The translations under genes were made by a program, and so were the position numbers. 64,000 bases of DNA from Scytonematopsis contorta HA4267-MV1 (GTDB lineage: Bacteria > Cyanobacteriota > Cyanobacteriia > Cyanobacteriales > Nostocaceae), in the NCBI GenBank assembly GCA_019359035.1, contig JAHHIC010000035.1:20445-84444 (forward strand), in the 5' to 3' direction. How positions within the stretch are numbered: the stretch's first letter is position 1; each line of letters opens with the position of its first letter. Positions 26,411 to 35,170 of the stretch are shown here, piece by piece. Below the pieces are notes generated by a model. That model worked only from the letters and a program-made list of their open reading frames with translations. It ran no database searches and was not told where the DNA came from.

Positions 26411-27577
26411 TTACACCGACAACAATCGTACCGCTTCCCCAAAAGGAAACTCCTCCAACCCCAACCCCCCAGGAGTTACAACCCACAAAACAGGTAACTC
26501 TGGTTTTTCAAATGGAAAATCGCCATATCCATCCGTCAGGTAAATACATACCCCTTGAGTATACCCATCCCAACTAGCAGCCACCTTCTTAAAAAACGGC
26601 ACAAAAGAAGTACCACCACCACCTTGAGCTTTCGGTAAAACACTATTTGAGTCAAGCTGATAAGGCCCATAAGCTTCCGCATCAGCATAATAAAGCTCAC
26701 ACTTAAGATGTGGATAAGAACTTAAAATCCCACTCACCTCACTCAAAAACATCTGTAATTCTTCCCCATCAACCGAGCCACTCGTATCTACCGCAACGTA
26801 AACTAGAACAGATTCTCCTTGTAAAGTCTCCAAGTATAATTTGCGTCCAATAAAACGACGGTCAAAACCGGAAAAATCTGTAGGAGTCTGCACCAAATAC
26901 CGCCAGAGATAAGCACGCCAATCAATCTGTGCTGACGTTAACACCCCCAATTCCCTATCCATCCCAGCAGGAACCGTACCTTGACTAGTAGTACGCGAAA
27001 TTACTAATGCTTGTTGTAGTGCATCGCGCCAGTGTGCATTTAAGGCAGCTTTGCGTGCTTCCGAGAGATTATCATCTCCATCACCACAATCACCACTACA
27101 ACTAGAATCCCCATCACCTTCCAGCAAATCAGCATCAAATCCATCCGCACAAATCATTTGATACTTCTCTGCGTCTTTGAGCAATATCTCGTAAATCTCC
27201 TCCACACTCAGCTTTTCCAAATCGCGATCGCAAATTCCACCGGGGGGTAATTCAAACAGATTTTGCTGCAAAATTATACCGTTCGTCACAATATCAGCAG
27301 CATAGTTCCACAAAATCGCCTCTCGCACACCCCGACGAGGAACATGTAAAAGCGCAGCATGTAAAACCTCATGCAGCAACAACCCATCTTGTTGAGGAGT
27401 CGTCAAAGAAAGCAAATAATCTGGGTTAAAAAAAACATCTTTGCCATTAGTAGCAGCAGTAGTAATTTTTTCGCTCGCAATAAAGCGAGCAAATAAAGCC
27501 AGAGTCGCAAAAAACGGCGACTTCATCCGCAAGCGTAACAAAGAAGCACTAATTATCTTTTGGGTTTGTTCAATCAT
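26411..27577 (-). CDS. Putative metallopeptidase-vWA protein (DUF2201 / VWA-like)
   Basis: The protein has 388 residues from ATG 27577; the open frame continues 49 codons upstream but only through a dispersed GC-rich repeat. N-terminal half: zincin-like helix LLHEVLHAALLH (HExxH, residues about 74-82). An acidic Cys/Asp-rich segment (GDGDSSCSGDCGDGDDN) lies near residue 160. C-terminal half: von Willebrand A-like fold with the MIDAS motif VDTSGS near residue 270 and a later DGYGDFPF. Proteins of this type are encoded next to MoxR ATPases and work with them, as here. Reported roles of MoxR-vWA pairs are in complex assembly and, in multicellular bacteria, in conflict systems. Confidence 0.85.
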   Translation of the reverse strand: MIEQTQKIISASLLRLRMKSPFFATLALFARFIASEKITTAATNGKDVFFNPDYLLSLTTPQQDGLLLHEVLHAALLHVPRRGVREAILWNYAADIVTNGIILQQNLFELPPGGICDRDLEKLSVEEIYEILLKDAEKYQMICADGFDADLLEGDGDSSCSGDCGDGDDNLSEARKAALNAHWRDALQQALVISRTTSQGTVPAGMDRELGVLTSAQIDWRAYLWRYLVQTPTDFSGFDRRFIGRKLYLETLQGESVLVYVAVDTSGSVDGEELQMFLSEVSGILSSYPHLKCELYYADAEAYGPYQLDSNSVLPKAQGGGGTSFVPFFKKVAASWDGYTQGVCIYLTDGYGDFPFEKPELPVLWVVTPGGLGLEEFPFGEAVRLLSV

Positions 27578-27587
27578 TGGTCGGTTG

Positions 27588-27705
27588 TCGGTTGTTACGT
27601 AGTGCGTTCGCGTAGCGTGCCGCTTCGGCTTGCGTCCCGCTCGCTTTTTTCGTGTAGCGCAAGCGTCCCGCTCGCTTCTTTCACGTCCAGCTCGCTTTCT
27701 AATAT
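27588..27705. repeat. Dispersed GC-rich repeat between the vWA and MoxR genes
   Basis: Runs such as GCGTAGCGTGCCGCTTCGGC and CGTCCCGCTCGCTT, in several copies, form overlapping short inverted repeats. The same words recur at 48920-48960 and in part at 12270-12330. They are well known as interspersed repeats in Nostocales. The vWA frame runs open through it, which explains the spurious N-terminal extension. Confidence 0.65.
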
Positions 27706-27713
27706 CAGTCAAA

Positions 27714-28715
27714 TTAAATCCCAATCAATTGCTGATAATCTTGCAAAAACTTCTGAAGAGCCGGGTCTTTCTTTATCAATTTAGCCAACACACCCATTTG
27801 TCCACGACTTCGCATAACCCGGAATAAATCCGCAGCAAATAACTGCACCCACTCAGCCGTAGCAACTTTGTTTAACCAGGTAAAACCGTTATAAGCCTGA
27901 TTAGCATCAACCGCACGCACCGTCAAACCAATAACCGTAGCATAGCGCGTACTTGGTTCAGAAGAAAAAGGCACTTTATCCCCATTACCTTCCAAAATCG
28001 GCATTAAATCCGGCAAAGTCTCATAAAGCTTAATAAACGCATCAAACTCAGCCTTAGTACCACCCCCTACCGCAGGAGCAATATCAAGTCCCGCATAATG
28101 TAACTTACTCCCCATAACCCAAGAACGTGGAGATGGCCAAGCTGGTTGTTGAGGGTCAATTTTGTGTAGCAAACTAGACCGGAACGAAAGGAAAGCAATA
28201 ATTTGCTCATGCACTCCTGTTTCCAAAGCAAAAGCTTTAAAACTATCAAAATCAGGTTGCACTTCCAAATGCAAAAACCTATTTGCAAGAGGAGAAGGCA
28301 TATCAAAAACAGCAGCGCGGTCTTCTTTTCGGTTTCCCGCAGCCCAAACAAACCAACCAGAGGGCACAGCATAAGAACCTACACGACGGTCTAAAATCAA
28401 CTGTTGGGCAACACCTTGCATCGCAGGGGGAGCCATATTCAGTTCATCTAAAAACAAAATCCCTTTCCCAGCACGAGGTAAAAATTCTGGTGGATACCAT
28501 TTGGAAATGCCATCTTCCGCAACAGGTAAACCTCGTAAATCAGTAGGTGCTAATTGAGACAAGCGAATATCAACAAAATCGATGTTTTGCTCTTGGGCAA
28601 TTTGCGCCACAATACTGGATTTGCCAATACCAGGAGAACCCCAAATCATTGTGCTGATTTGCAAGTTTTTACGGATAAGGTGGTCTAAATAATCTTTCAA
28701 CTCAGAAGGAGTCAT
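27714..28715 (-). CDS. MoxR-family AAA+ ATPase
   Basis: The protein has 333 residues. Walker A is GSPGIGKSS (residues about 26-34), Walker B is GILFLDELN near residue 85, and sensor/arginine motifs follow in WAAGNRKEDRAAVFDMPSPLANRF. This layout is the AAA_5/MoxR class. Such ATPases act as chaperones that remodel partners through a vWA protein; the vWA gene follows directly. First gene of the minus-strand run MoxR, vWA, B2, A2, B1, A1, and divergent from the GrpE-like gene across a 750-base gap. Confidence 0.9.
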   Translation of the reverse strand: MTPSELKDYLDHLIRKNLQISTMIWGSPGIGKSSIVAQIAQEQNIDFVDIRLSQLAPTDLRGLPVAEDGISKWYPPEFLPRAGKGILFLDELNMAPPAMQGVAQQLILDRRVGSYAVPSGWFVWAAGNRKEDRAAVFDMPSPLANRFLHLEVQPDFDSFKAFALETGVHEQIIAFLSFRSSLLHKIDPQQPAWPSPRSWVMGSKLHYAGLDIAPAVGGGTKAEFDAFIKLYETLPDLMPILEGNGDKVPFSSEPSTRYATVIGLTVRAVDANQAYNGFTWLNKVATAEWVQLFAADLFRVMRSRGQMGVLAKLIKKDPALQKFLQDYQQLIGI

Positions 28716-29465
28716 GAAATTTGATGTTGTGAATTTATGGTTGCTACTCTGCTAGTATTCCCCAATGTGAAAGCATAAATTGCTTTATAAAACGTAATTA
28801 TATTTAATAGTACACATAGACTTATGAGACTTTACTAGCTTTCTGATTGTAAAGATATGTAAGCAATACAAACTTAACTCCAATATTAATTTCACGTCGT
28901 CATTGAACACCTTTACAAAATTAAACATAACAACTTCTAATAGTACCTAACCCACATACAATCTGCTTGTTCACTGAAGTATCCGCAAAAATAAACCCCC
29001 TTCCGAGACAACGAACTCAACAAACCAGTGGCACAACCGGGGTGATATTTTTTATAATTAAGTAAGTTAAGCGAACTTAAATATTTAGAGAGTACAGGAA
29101 TAGCACGACAGTAAAAGATTATACCCAGGTAGTTTACTACTTGGTTATTTTTGGCTACTAATTTTTCACCAAAATTGTTAATGATATGATTATTTATCCA
29201 TAAATTAATAATAAATAGCTGTTGATTAATCTGTACTTTACACTTATCTAATTTTTACGATTTAAAATTAATTATAAAACCGATATATTATTTTTCCACT
29301 TGTTTAATAACAAGGGTAATTTAGTAGTACCAATATTAAAAATCGCCTTCAAAGCTCACTTATTAAATTATTTATAATTAGCGGCTTAGCATCTATCCTA
29401 TAAAACAAACTCCGGTTTATGCGTGAGACTCTTGATTCTATTGCAACCCGCTGTAATTTCCAACC
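28716..29465. other. Divergent intergenic region inside the island
   Basis: A 750-base AT-rich stretch between the MoxR and GrpE-like genes. I find no credible reading frame, tRNA or known RNA motif. It should hold the promoters of both divergent units; its length leaves room for an unrecognised non-coding RNA. Confidence 0.4.
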
Positions 29466-30689
29466 ATGAATAGAAACATGCCAGAAAAACAACCAAATCC
29501 CCATGATTTACCCAAGAAAAAACCAAACCCACAGCAAAGATATAAACCGAATACACCAGTAAATTCGGTGGAGGAAAAAGTACTCGAACCATCAAACTAC
29601 CCACCAGAGTCATTACCCTGGATTAAACTAGTAACATATCTTAATGAATCTTACCAAGATTTTATTCCCCAAAATACTAAAAATCAAAAGTACCAAGAAA
29701 ATAACAAACAGCTCCATCAAAGATGCGTCGAAGTCATCAGTGAAAATTCATTAGATGATTGGCAAAAGATAATATCACAAAAATTTACAGAAAATGACCA
29801 GAAAGGAGCTAATAACTTTTATTTTCGGCTCTCCAATAGATATAGAGAATCACCAAATAAATTCCGTCAAATCTTAAAAACCAACTTATATAGATTCGTC
29901 GAACTAATAGAATATGCTCTCACAGAATCAGAAAACCGTGATTTAGTCAGAATTAGTGAATTTGTTGACGTAATAAACTCCTTTGGTAACACATCGGAAC
30001 AAACTTTCTTCTTCTTGTCAAAGCTTCCCTCTGTTCTTGATGAAGATATTCGCAATATTCTTCTACAGTCAATAGGTTATCAGCAAATTTTAAAATGGGG
30101 AGCTTCTCCCATGCTTCGCAAATTTGGGCTACAATTCCAAAGAAAATTTCGTCTAACTCGCACTGCAATTAAAGATGAAGCAGCACAAAATTTAGCTCGT
30201 GAATTAGGTGAAACAGAGACAGTATTAACAAACCAGATAGAGCAGCTTATCGAAGAGAACGAAAGACTGCAAAATTCTTTAGAAACAGTTCATACCCAAG
30301 CATCACAAACAGCTATTTACAATTTGGCAAAACTTCTCCAAAGTCAAGCACAACCAGTTTTAGACCAAATTTTTACTTTGCACCAAAAATTAGAAAAAAT
30401 GTCAGAAGCAGAAGATGGTTTATCAGTGACATCGAGCGAAGCTTTGAGTATTTTGATTACTTTGGAATCTTTGTTAAAAGCATTTCATAGTCTAAATATT
30501 ACAACATTTCCCAAAAATATAACTAAGCCATTTGAATTAGACAGCAATCAATTAGGGGAATACTCATATATTGAAGGTTCAACTTTTACCAATAACGATA
30601 ATAAAAAGAAAGTATGTTGTGTTTTTCCTGGATGGAGAGTAGGGGAAGAAATAATCACACCAGCACGAGTCAAAGAAGTTTCTGAGTAA
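29466..30689 (+). CDS. GrpE-like coiled-coil protein, putative Hsp70 nucleotide exchange partner
   Basis: The protein has 407 residues. Residues 1-45 are Pro/Lys-rich and disordered. Residues 50-230 are helical with no recognised domain. A strong coiled coil follows at about 240-285 (TNQIEQLIEENERLQNSLE) and a helical pair. The last 55 residues end in a beta-rich tail, VFPGWRVGEEIITPARVKEV, that resembles the GrpE C-terminal wing (GYxxxxRVLRPAxVxV). It lies 62 bases before an Hsp70-type gene, which supports an exchange-factor role. The match is partial and seen by eye only, so the name is tentative. Confidence 0.55.
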   Translation: MNRNMPEKQPNPHDLPKKKPNPQQRYKPNTPVNSVEEKVLEPSNYPPESLPWIKLVTYLNESYQDFIPQNTKNQKYQENNKQLHQRCVEVISENSLDDWQKIISQKFTENDQKGANNFYFRLSNRYRESPNKFRQILKTNLYRFVELIEYALTESENRDLVRISEFVDVINSFGNTSEQTFFFLSKLPSVLDEDIRNILLQSIGYQQILKWGASPMLRKFGLQFQRKFRLTRTAIKDEAAQNLARELGETETVLTNQIEQLIEENERLQNSLETVHTQASQTAIYNLAKLLQSQAQPVLDQIFTLHQKLEKMSEAEDGLSVTSSEALSILITLESLLKAFHSLNITTFPKNITKPFELDSNQLGEYSYIEGSTFTNNDNKKKVCCVFPGWRVGEEIITPARVKEVSE

Positions 30690-30751
30690 ATGCTTCCAAG
30701 GCTAAAAATTAAAAGTTAAACACTAAAAGTTAAACATAAAGGGGGAAAAGT

Positions 30752-33700
30752 ATGAGTATCGCTGTACTGTTGGATTTGGACAATATTAAGCCAAAACTTT
30801 CAGCCATAGAAAAACTTTGTCAGTCTTATGGTCAATTAATCGAACGTCGAGCTTTTTCTAATACACATGCTGTATTAACCGCATATGGTGGAGGCTTCCG
30901 AGAATTTGGTTATCGCTTTGAGTTAGCACCTGGTCTAAATCCTATGCCTCAAGAAGTCGATAACTTAATTGAAAGAACAGCCATAGAAATAGCAGGTAAC
31001 TCAAATTTAGATGTAAAGATAATTGCAATTGTCAGCAACGACAACGATTATACAAGAGTTCTAAGAAATCTGAAAACACGAGGAATAAAAACATTAGTAA
31101 TTGGTAATCAAATTGGCAATAGTCTTCGAGAAACGGCTGATTATATAGAAGTTCTCAGAGAAGTTATGCGTCCTACTTATGTAGGAATAGATTTGGGAAC
31201 GACAAATACAGTCATGTCTTTAGCCAATATTAATATTATGCAGCAATGGGTCGCAAATGCTATCGAAGTACCAGTCAAAAATGAACAAGGTGCTTTGGTG
31301 AACAAGCAGATAATACCCTCATCAGTACGTTTTAGTTCCCACACAGAAGCAGAAGTGGGAGAAAATATCAAAGCTCAAGCTTATGCTTTTCGTGACCAAA
31401 CAATTTTGGCTTGGAAGCATGACATGGGGTGTTCTGAAGATGGTAAACCTTTTTATTATCAGTTAACCGCAGGAAAAATTGCTCCAGAAGAAGCTGCTGC
31501 AAAGGTTCTGGCTTTTTGCCGAGAACGATTGTTGCAAAGATATGGAGAAGTGCAAGGTGCAGTTATCACTCATCCAGCATCCTATGAATCAGACGCGATT
31601 GAAGCAACCCGCAAAGCAGCAGTGATTGCGGGTTGGAAAGAGGAGGAAGTTGTATTGCTTGCTGAACCGCAAGCAGCGTTATACGACTTTCTTTTTCGAT
31701 TGCAGAAGGGTGAGGTTTTGCCACCCTTTGAGATGACAGAACCATTCAACATACTTGTTTATGATTTGGGTGGTGGAACTCTAGATGTGACTCTGCATAA
31801 AGTGCAGTGGAATCCCACAGTCAATCGCTTTATCATTGGAGATATTGCGGTTGGTTCCCGTACTAGAGTTGGTGGGGATAAAGTTGATATATTGATTAGC
31901 GAATATATCTTGGAAAAACATCCCCACTGTCAAACACTCTCCGAAGCTGACCAAAAGAAATTGCGTTATGAACTGCCAATTTACGCAGAAAAATTTAAGA
32001 AATTGTGGGGTGCTGAGTATGCGGAATCCCAGGATAAAGAGAATTTTAAGTATTTATTTCAAGGAAATTTTTTAGATTCACAATTCCCCATTCGTTATTA
32101 CATCAGTGTTGAACGGATGCGAGAAATTCTTGCTCCTTTACTGTGCGAAAATTTAAATTTGGGTTCTATAGAAAAAATGAACCCGGAAACAGCTTTTGAT
32201 GAATCACCGTTTACCGATAATTTTAATACTTTTGTTGTACCTGTTTTAGAAGTACTTCTCAAAGCCAAACAAAGCAGTGGTCAAAATCCCAAAATAGATG
32301 CAGTTTTGTTAAATGGAGGAATGACATACTTCCCTCCTGTACGAGAATGTTTAGCTAAATTATTTGGTGATATTCCCATTTTAAATGATGGAAATCCTGA
32401 TTTAGCAGTAGCTAGAGGAGCAGCATTATTTGCTTCTGGTGCTCTTAAACCTGGTGAGGGTGTGAACCCAACAAATATTTATCTAGAGGTAAATGAAAAA
32501 GATAAAAGTAAGTTACGTTTATTAGTCGCACAAGGACAAAAGTTTCCTTATCGCACTATTTTAAAAGATTTTAGATTACCCGAAAAATATAACGGTTGTT
32601 TAGGATTTAAAGTTTGGGTGGGTATGGGTACTCAAGTACAACTTAACACTAACCTGCAACGATTGCGACAAGTCCCAATGGAGAAAATTATCCAAGCTAA
32701 CTTAGAACCAGGTTGTCTGCTTGATTTAGAAGTTGAATATACATTTGATGAAAGACTTTTACTCACATTAATTTCTCAAAATGATAATCAAAAACGTTTT
32801 CAGTTAGAAGTGACTTCAGAATCGCGCTATTTCGCGACAACTACTGCGACGACTACTGTTACTACTAATAGTGCAACAGTCACAAAAACTGAAACTACAC
32901 CATCTCCATCAATAAATATTCCTCCAATTCCCAGACAAAGAAAAGGAAAAGCAATTACTCCAGGTGTAAGAATATCCTGGAATAAATGGGAAAGTATGGC
33001 TAAAAGCCTCAACGGGAGGTGGAGTAATTCTGCAATATTACATCAAGAACGTCGAGAATTAGAAAGCAAAACAGCAACTGCTGAAAATCGTTTAGACCTG
33101 ATTAAAGAGTTTATGCGGTGGTTGGAAATTGGTGATAGAATCAATTCATCTATTGCTGAAGTGCAAACACATATTGCTGTCAAAGCATTAAACACAATTT
33201 TTCATTCTCTAGATACAAATGATATTACTTATGTAGGACTAGAGAAAAAATATCAACAGTGGGTCAAAAATAAATTACAGCGTCACTCATTAGGAAAAAT
33301 ACCAAACCCATTACTAGATGATATTGCAAAAGCCCCTGGTAAGTTATTATGGACTGGTTTTGATGAAGACTTGATAAGAGCTTTTACTTTCCATGAACGA
33401 CAAGCAATTGCTGAAATATTTTTAGAATCCTTAGCAAAGTGCGGTCATTTAACAGGCAATACTTTAAATTTACTAAATCGAGTCATTAAAAATAGCCCAC
33501 ACGTTGGACAAAAAGAAAGAGCAACTTGGGCTTTAGGAAGGTTAATTAGTCCCGCACAACCTCAAGATTGGCAAGCGAAACGAACTTACGTAGAAAGTGT
33601 TGCTAAATTAGTGTTGGAACAATTACAAGTACACACAACTGACGCGAGATTGGCTTTAAGCCTTTTAGGGTGTTTAAGTCAATGTGTTGCTTGGCACACT

Positions 33701-33916
33701 ACAGGGTTAAAACTCAGTGAAAATGTCTGTCAGCAGGTACAAAAATTACCGGGAATGCGTCTTGCTGTTACTCCTTATTTAGCTGGTTATCCTCAGATTC
33801 AGAAAACTTTTGAAGAAAGGCTGCCGTTGTTACCGAAGATGCTGGAAATTGAGCGAGCTTCTTCTGAAGAAATAGCCCAGATGCAAGAGTGGCTTTTGGA
33901 ATCTCTGAAAGGATAA
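30752..33916 (+). CDS. NYN (PIN-like nuclease) - Hsp70 fusion protein
   Basis: The protein has 1054 residues. Residues 1-138: NYN domain of the LabA type, with acidic candidates D8 and D10 in LLDLDN, D70, and D97/D99 in VSNDNDY; NYN domains are PIN-like metal-dependent RNases. Residues 143-600: Hsp70 ATPase, with GIDLGTTNT (phosphate 1), VYDLGGGTLDVT near 332 (phosphate 2) and LLNGGMTYFPP near 517 (adenosine). Residues 600-690: a beta-rich part replacing the normal substrate domain. A Thr-rich linker (694-735) leads to a C-terminal helical region (736-1054) like that of long bacterial Hsp70-family proteins. The NYN domain is in frame with no break. A GGGGGAAAAG site precedes the ATG. Confidence 0.88.
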   Translation: MSIAVLLDLDNIKPKLSAIEKLCQSYGQLIERRAFSNTHAVLTAYGGGFREFGYRFELAPGLNPMPQEVDNLIERTAIEIAGNSNLDVKIIAIVSNDNDYTRVLRNLKTRGIKTLVIGNQIGNSLRETADYIEVLREVMRPTYVGIDLGTTNTVMSLANINIMQQWVANAIEVPVKNEQGALVNKQIIPSSVRFSSHTEAEVGENIKAQAYAFRDQTILAWKHDMGCSEDGKPFYYQLTAGKIAPEEAAAKVLAFCRERLLQRYGEVQGAVITHPASYESDAIEATRKAAVIAGWKEEEVVLLAEPQAALYDFLFRLQKGEVLPPFEMTEPFNILVYDLGGGTLDVTLHKVQWNPTVNRFIIGDIAVGSRTRVGGDKVDILISEYILEKHPHCQTLSEADQKKLRYELPIYAEKFKKLWGAEYAESQDKENFKYLFQGNFLDSQFPIRYYISVERMREILAPLLCENLNLGSIEKMNPETAFDESPFTDNFNTFVVPVLEVLLKAKQSSGQNPKIDAVLLNGGMTYFPPVRECLAKLFGDIPILNDGNPDLAVARGAALFASGALKPGEGVNPTNIYLEVNEKDKSKLRLLVAQGQKFPYRTILKDFRLPEKYNGCLGFKVWVGMGTQVQLNTNLQRLRQVPMEKIIQANLEPGCLLDLEVEYTFDERLLLTLISQNDNQKRFQLEVTSESRYFATTTATTTVTTNSATVTKTETTPSPSINIPPIPRQRKGKAITPGVRISWNKWESMAKSLNGRWSNSAILHQERRELESKTATAENRLDLIKEFMRWLEIGDRINSSIAEVQTHIAVKALNTIFHSLDTNDITYVGLEKKYQQWVKNKLQRHSLGKIPNPLLDDIAKAPGKLLWTGFDEDLIRAFTFHERQAIAEIFLESLAKCGHLTGNTLNLLNRVIKNSPHVGQKERATWALGRLISPAQPQDWQAKRTYVESVAKLVLEQLQVHTTDARLALSLLGCLSQCVAWHTTGLKLSENVCQQVQKLPGMRLAVTPYLAGYPQIQKTFEERLPLLPKMLEIERASSEEIAQMQEWLLESLKG

Positions 33917-33976
33917 AGGGTTTTTGCGGTATCAACAAATAAATTAAAGTAAATTTTGAGTTCATGAAGTAGGAGT

Positions 33977-34002
33977 GGGCGGGCAGGGATGCCCACCCCA
34001 CA
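33977..34002. repeat. Dispersed hairpin, inverse orientation
   Basis: An inverse copy of the TGGGCATCC-TGCCCGCC hairpin, between the NYN-Hsp70 gene and the candidate retron RNA. It may terminate the upstream unit. Confidence 0.7.
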
Positions 34003-34069
34003 ATATTTTATATTTTTGCTTGCACCCCGCTCACTTGAAATTCTATGTATTTACGGGATTCTCAATCTA

Positions 34070-34186
34070 AAAATGCACTTGCATTTTGGAATGAGCTTGT
34101 AGCTCATTCATGTAAATGTCAGTGGTTCGGGATACTCTAGCTCAAATTTTTATCAGATTTTAGGACATGTTACTGCCTGCTGTACA
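34070..34186 (+). ncRNA. Candidate retron msr-like RNA
   Basis: Two perfect hairpins lie one base apart: 34070-34087 (7-base stem AAAATGC, 4-base loop) and 34089-34109 (9-base stem GAATGAGCT, 3-base loop). Stems of this length with tiny loops, in tandem, directly ahead of a reverse transcriptase, are what retron msr regions look like. A weaker stem follows (34112-34120 with 34164-34173, one bulge) enclosing 43 bases, which might belong to an msd. I did not find convincing a1/a2 end repeats or prove a priming guanosine, so the boundaries are guesses. Confidence 0.45.
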
Positions 34187-34240
34187 ACTTTTGCTGTATT
34201 ATTAGCCAGAGTGAGGACTATTGATACCAGCAGCAAAAGT
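34187..34240 (+). promoter_or_regulatory. Inverted repeat enclosing the RT ribosome-binding site and start
   Basis: ACTTTTGCTG (34187-34196) and CAGCAAAAGT (34231-34240) are perfect inverses; the 34-base loop carries GAGG and the TTG start codon at 34221. It could control translation of the reverse transcriptase or belong to the end of the retron RNA. Confidence 0.45.
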
Positions 34241-35078
34241 AAAATATTTATACAAGTCAATAAACTACATTTTTTTGAGAAAATTATCGCTCTTAGGCGT
34301 GTCTCAAAAAGAGTTAAAAAAATTAACTGTACCTAAAAATCTTTATATTGAAAGAGAAGAAAAGAAGTCTGGAAAAAAGCCGCGAATTATAGAAGAACCA
34401 AAGTTTCAACTCAAAAGAATACAAAAGAGGATAGCAAATCTCCTCAGCAGAATTGAAACACCTGGGTTTTTGTTCTGTCCTGCGAAGGGACGCTCAAACA
34501 TTTGCAATGCAAGACAACACGCTAATCAAGCTGTTGTTCATAAACTTGATATCAAAACATTTTTTGCATCATCATCAAAACGTGTATACTGGTTTTTCCA
34601 TACAGTTATGCAGTGTGCGTCAGATATTGCTGGTATTTTAACAAAGTTATCTACTTTAAAAGGACATTTGCCTACAGGTAGTCCACTTAGTCCTATTCTT
34701 TCATACTACACCTATGTGGATATGTGGAATGCAATTGACAAGATAGTTCATGAAGCTAATTGTATACTCACAGTTTACATGGATGACCTAACAATATCAG
34801 GTTCAAAGGTTTCTCGTAAATTAATTTGGCAGATTAAAGAACAAATTTATCGTTGTGGGTTAAAGTATAGCAAGGAAAAGCGTTATACAGGAAAAAACCG
34901 TGAAATAACAGGAGTTATAATTGTAAATGGTAAATTGAAACTACCAAATCGCCAACATTTAAAAATGTACAAATTACGTGGTCAGATTCAACAGGAAAAT
35001 CAAGCGGAGAAACTAAGTAAGTTGCGTCAAAAGCTTCAAGGTTTAGAAGCACAAGCAAGATTAATTCAAGAAGTTTGA
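34221..35078 (+). CDS. Retron-type reverse transcriptase
   Basis: The protein has 285 residues, slightly shorter than typical retron enzymes (about 300-330). It carries the N-terminal KKSGKKPRIIEEP block (residues 48-60), motif A KLDIKTFF with catalytic D110, motif B LPTGSPLSP (150-158), the catalytic YMDD (186-189) and the late block KEKRYTGKNREITGVIIV. The PTGSPLSP form is that of retrons, not of diversity-generating elements, and no intron maturase or endonuclease domain is present. The start is TTG at 34221 after GTGAGG; no ATG is available upstream in frame (a stop lies at 34212). A second TTG is near 34278. It follows the NYN-Hsp70 gene by 304 bases, which hold the candidate RNA. Confidence 0.87.
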   Translation: MIPAAKVKYLYKSINYIFLRKLSLLGVSQKELKKLTVPKNLYIEREEKKSGKKPRIIEEPKFQLKRIQKRIANLLSRIETPGFLFCPAKGRSNICNARQHANQAVVHKLDIKTFFASSSKRVYWFFHTVMQCASDIAGILTKLSTLKGHLPTGSPLSPILSYYTYVDMWNAIDKIVHEANCILTVYMDDLTISGSKVSRKLIWQIKEQIYRCGLKYSKEKRYTGKNREITGVIIVNGKLKLPNRQHLKMYKLRGQIQQENQAEKLSKLRQKLQGLEAQARLIQEV

Positions 35079-35170
35079 ATAGGTATACTTTATTAGCTTC
35101 AATATTTCAGGGAGCTTTTGATTATTTAAATACTTGTGTGTACGCAGTAAGCTCGTTTACAGGGAGGGTA

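Noticed and set aside
27578..27724. N-terminal extension of the vWA protein (49 extra residues, very Arg/Lys-rich)
   Set aside because: It is translated from a dispersed GC-rich intergenic repeat; the conserved protein begins at ATG 27577.
34221..35078. Diversity-generating retroelement
   Set aside because: The RT has the PTGSPLSP form of retrons, and I found no template/variable repeat pair or accessory gene nearby. The LRV genes do not show an adenine-mutated repeat.
34221..35078. Group II intron-encoded protein
   Set aside because: No maturase or endonuclease domain and no domain V/VI-like RNA sequence downstream.
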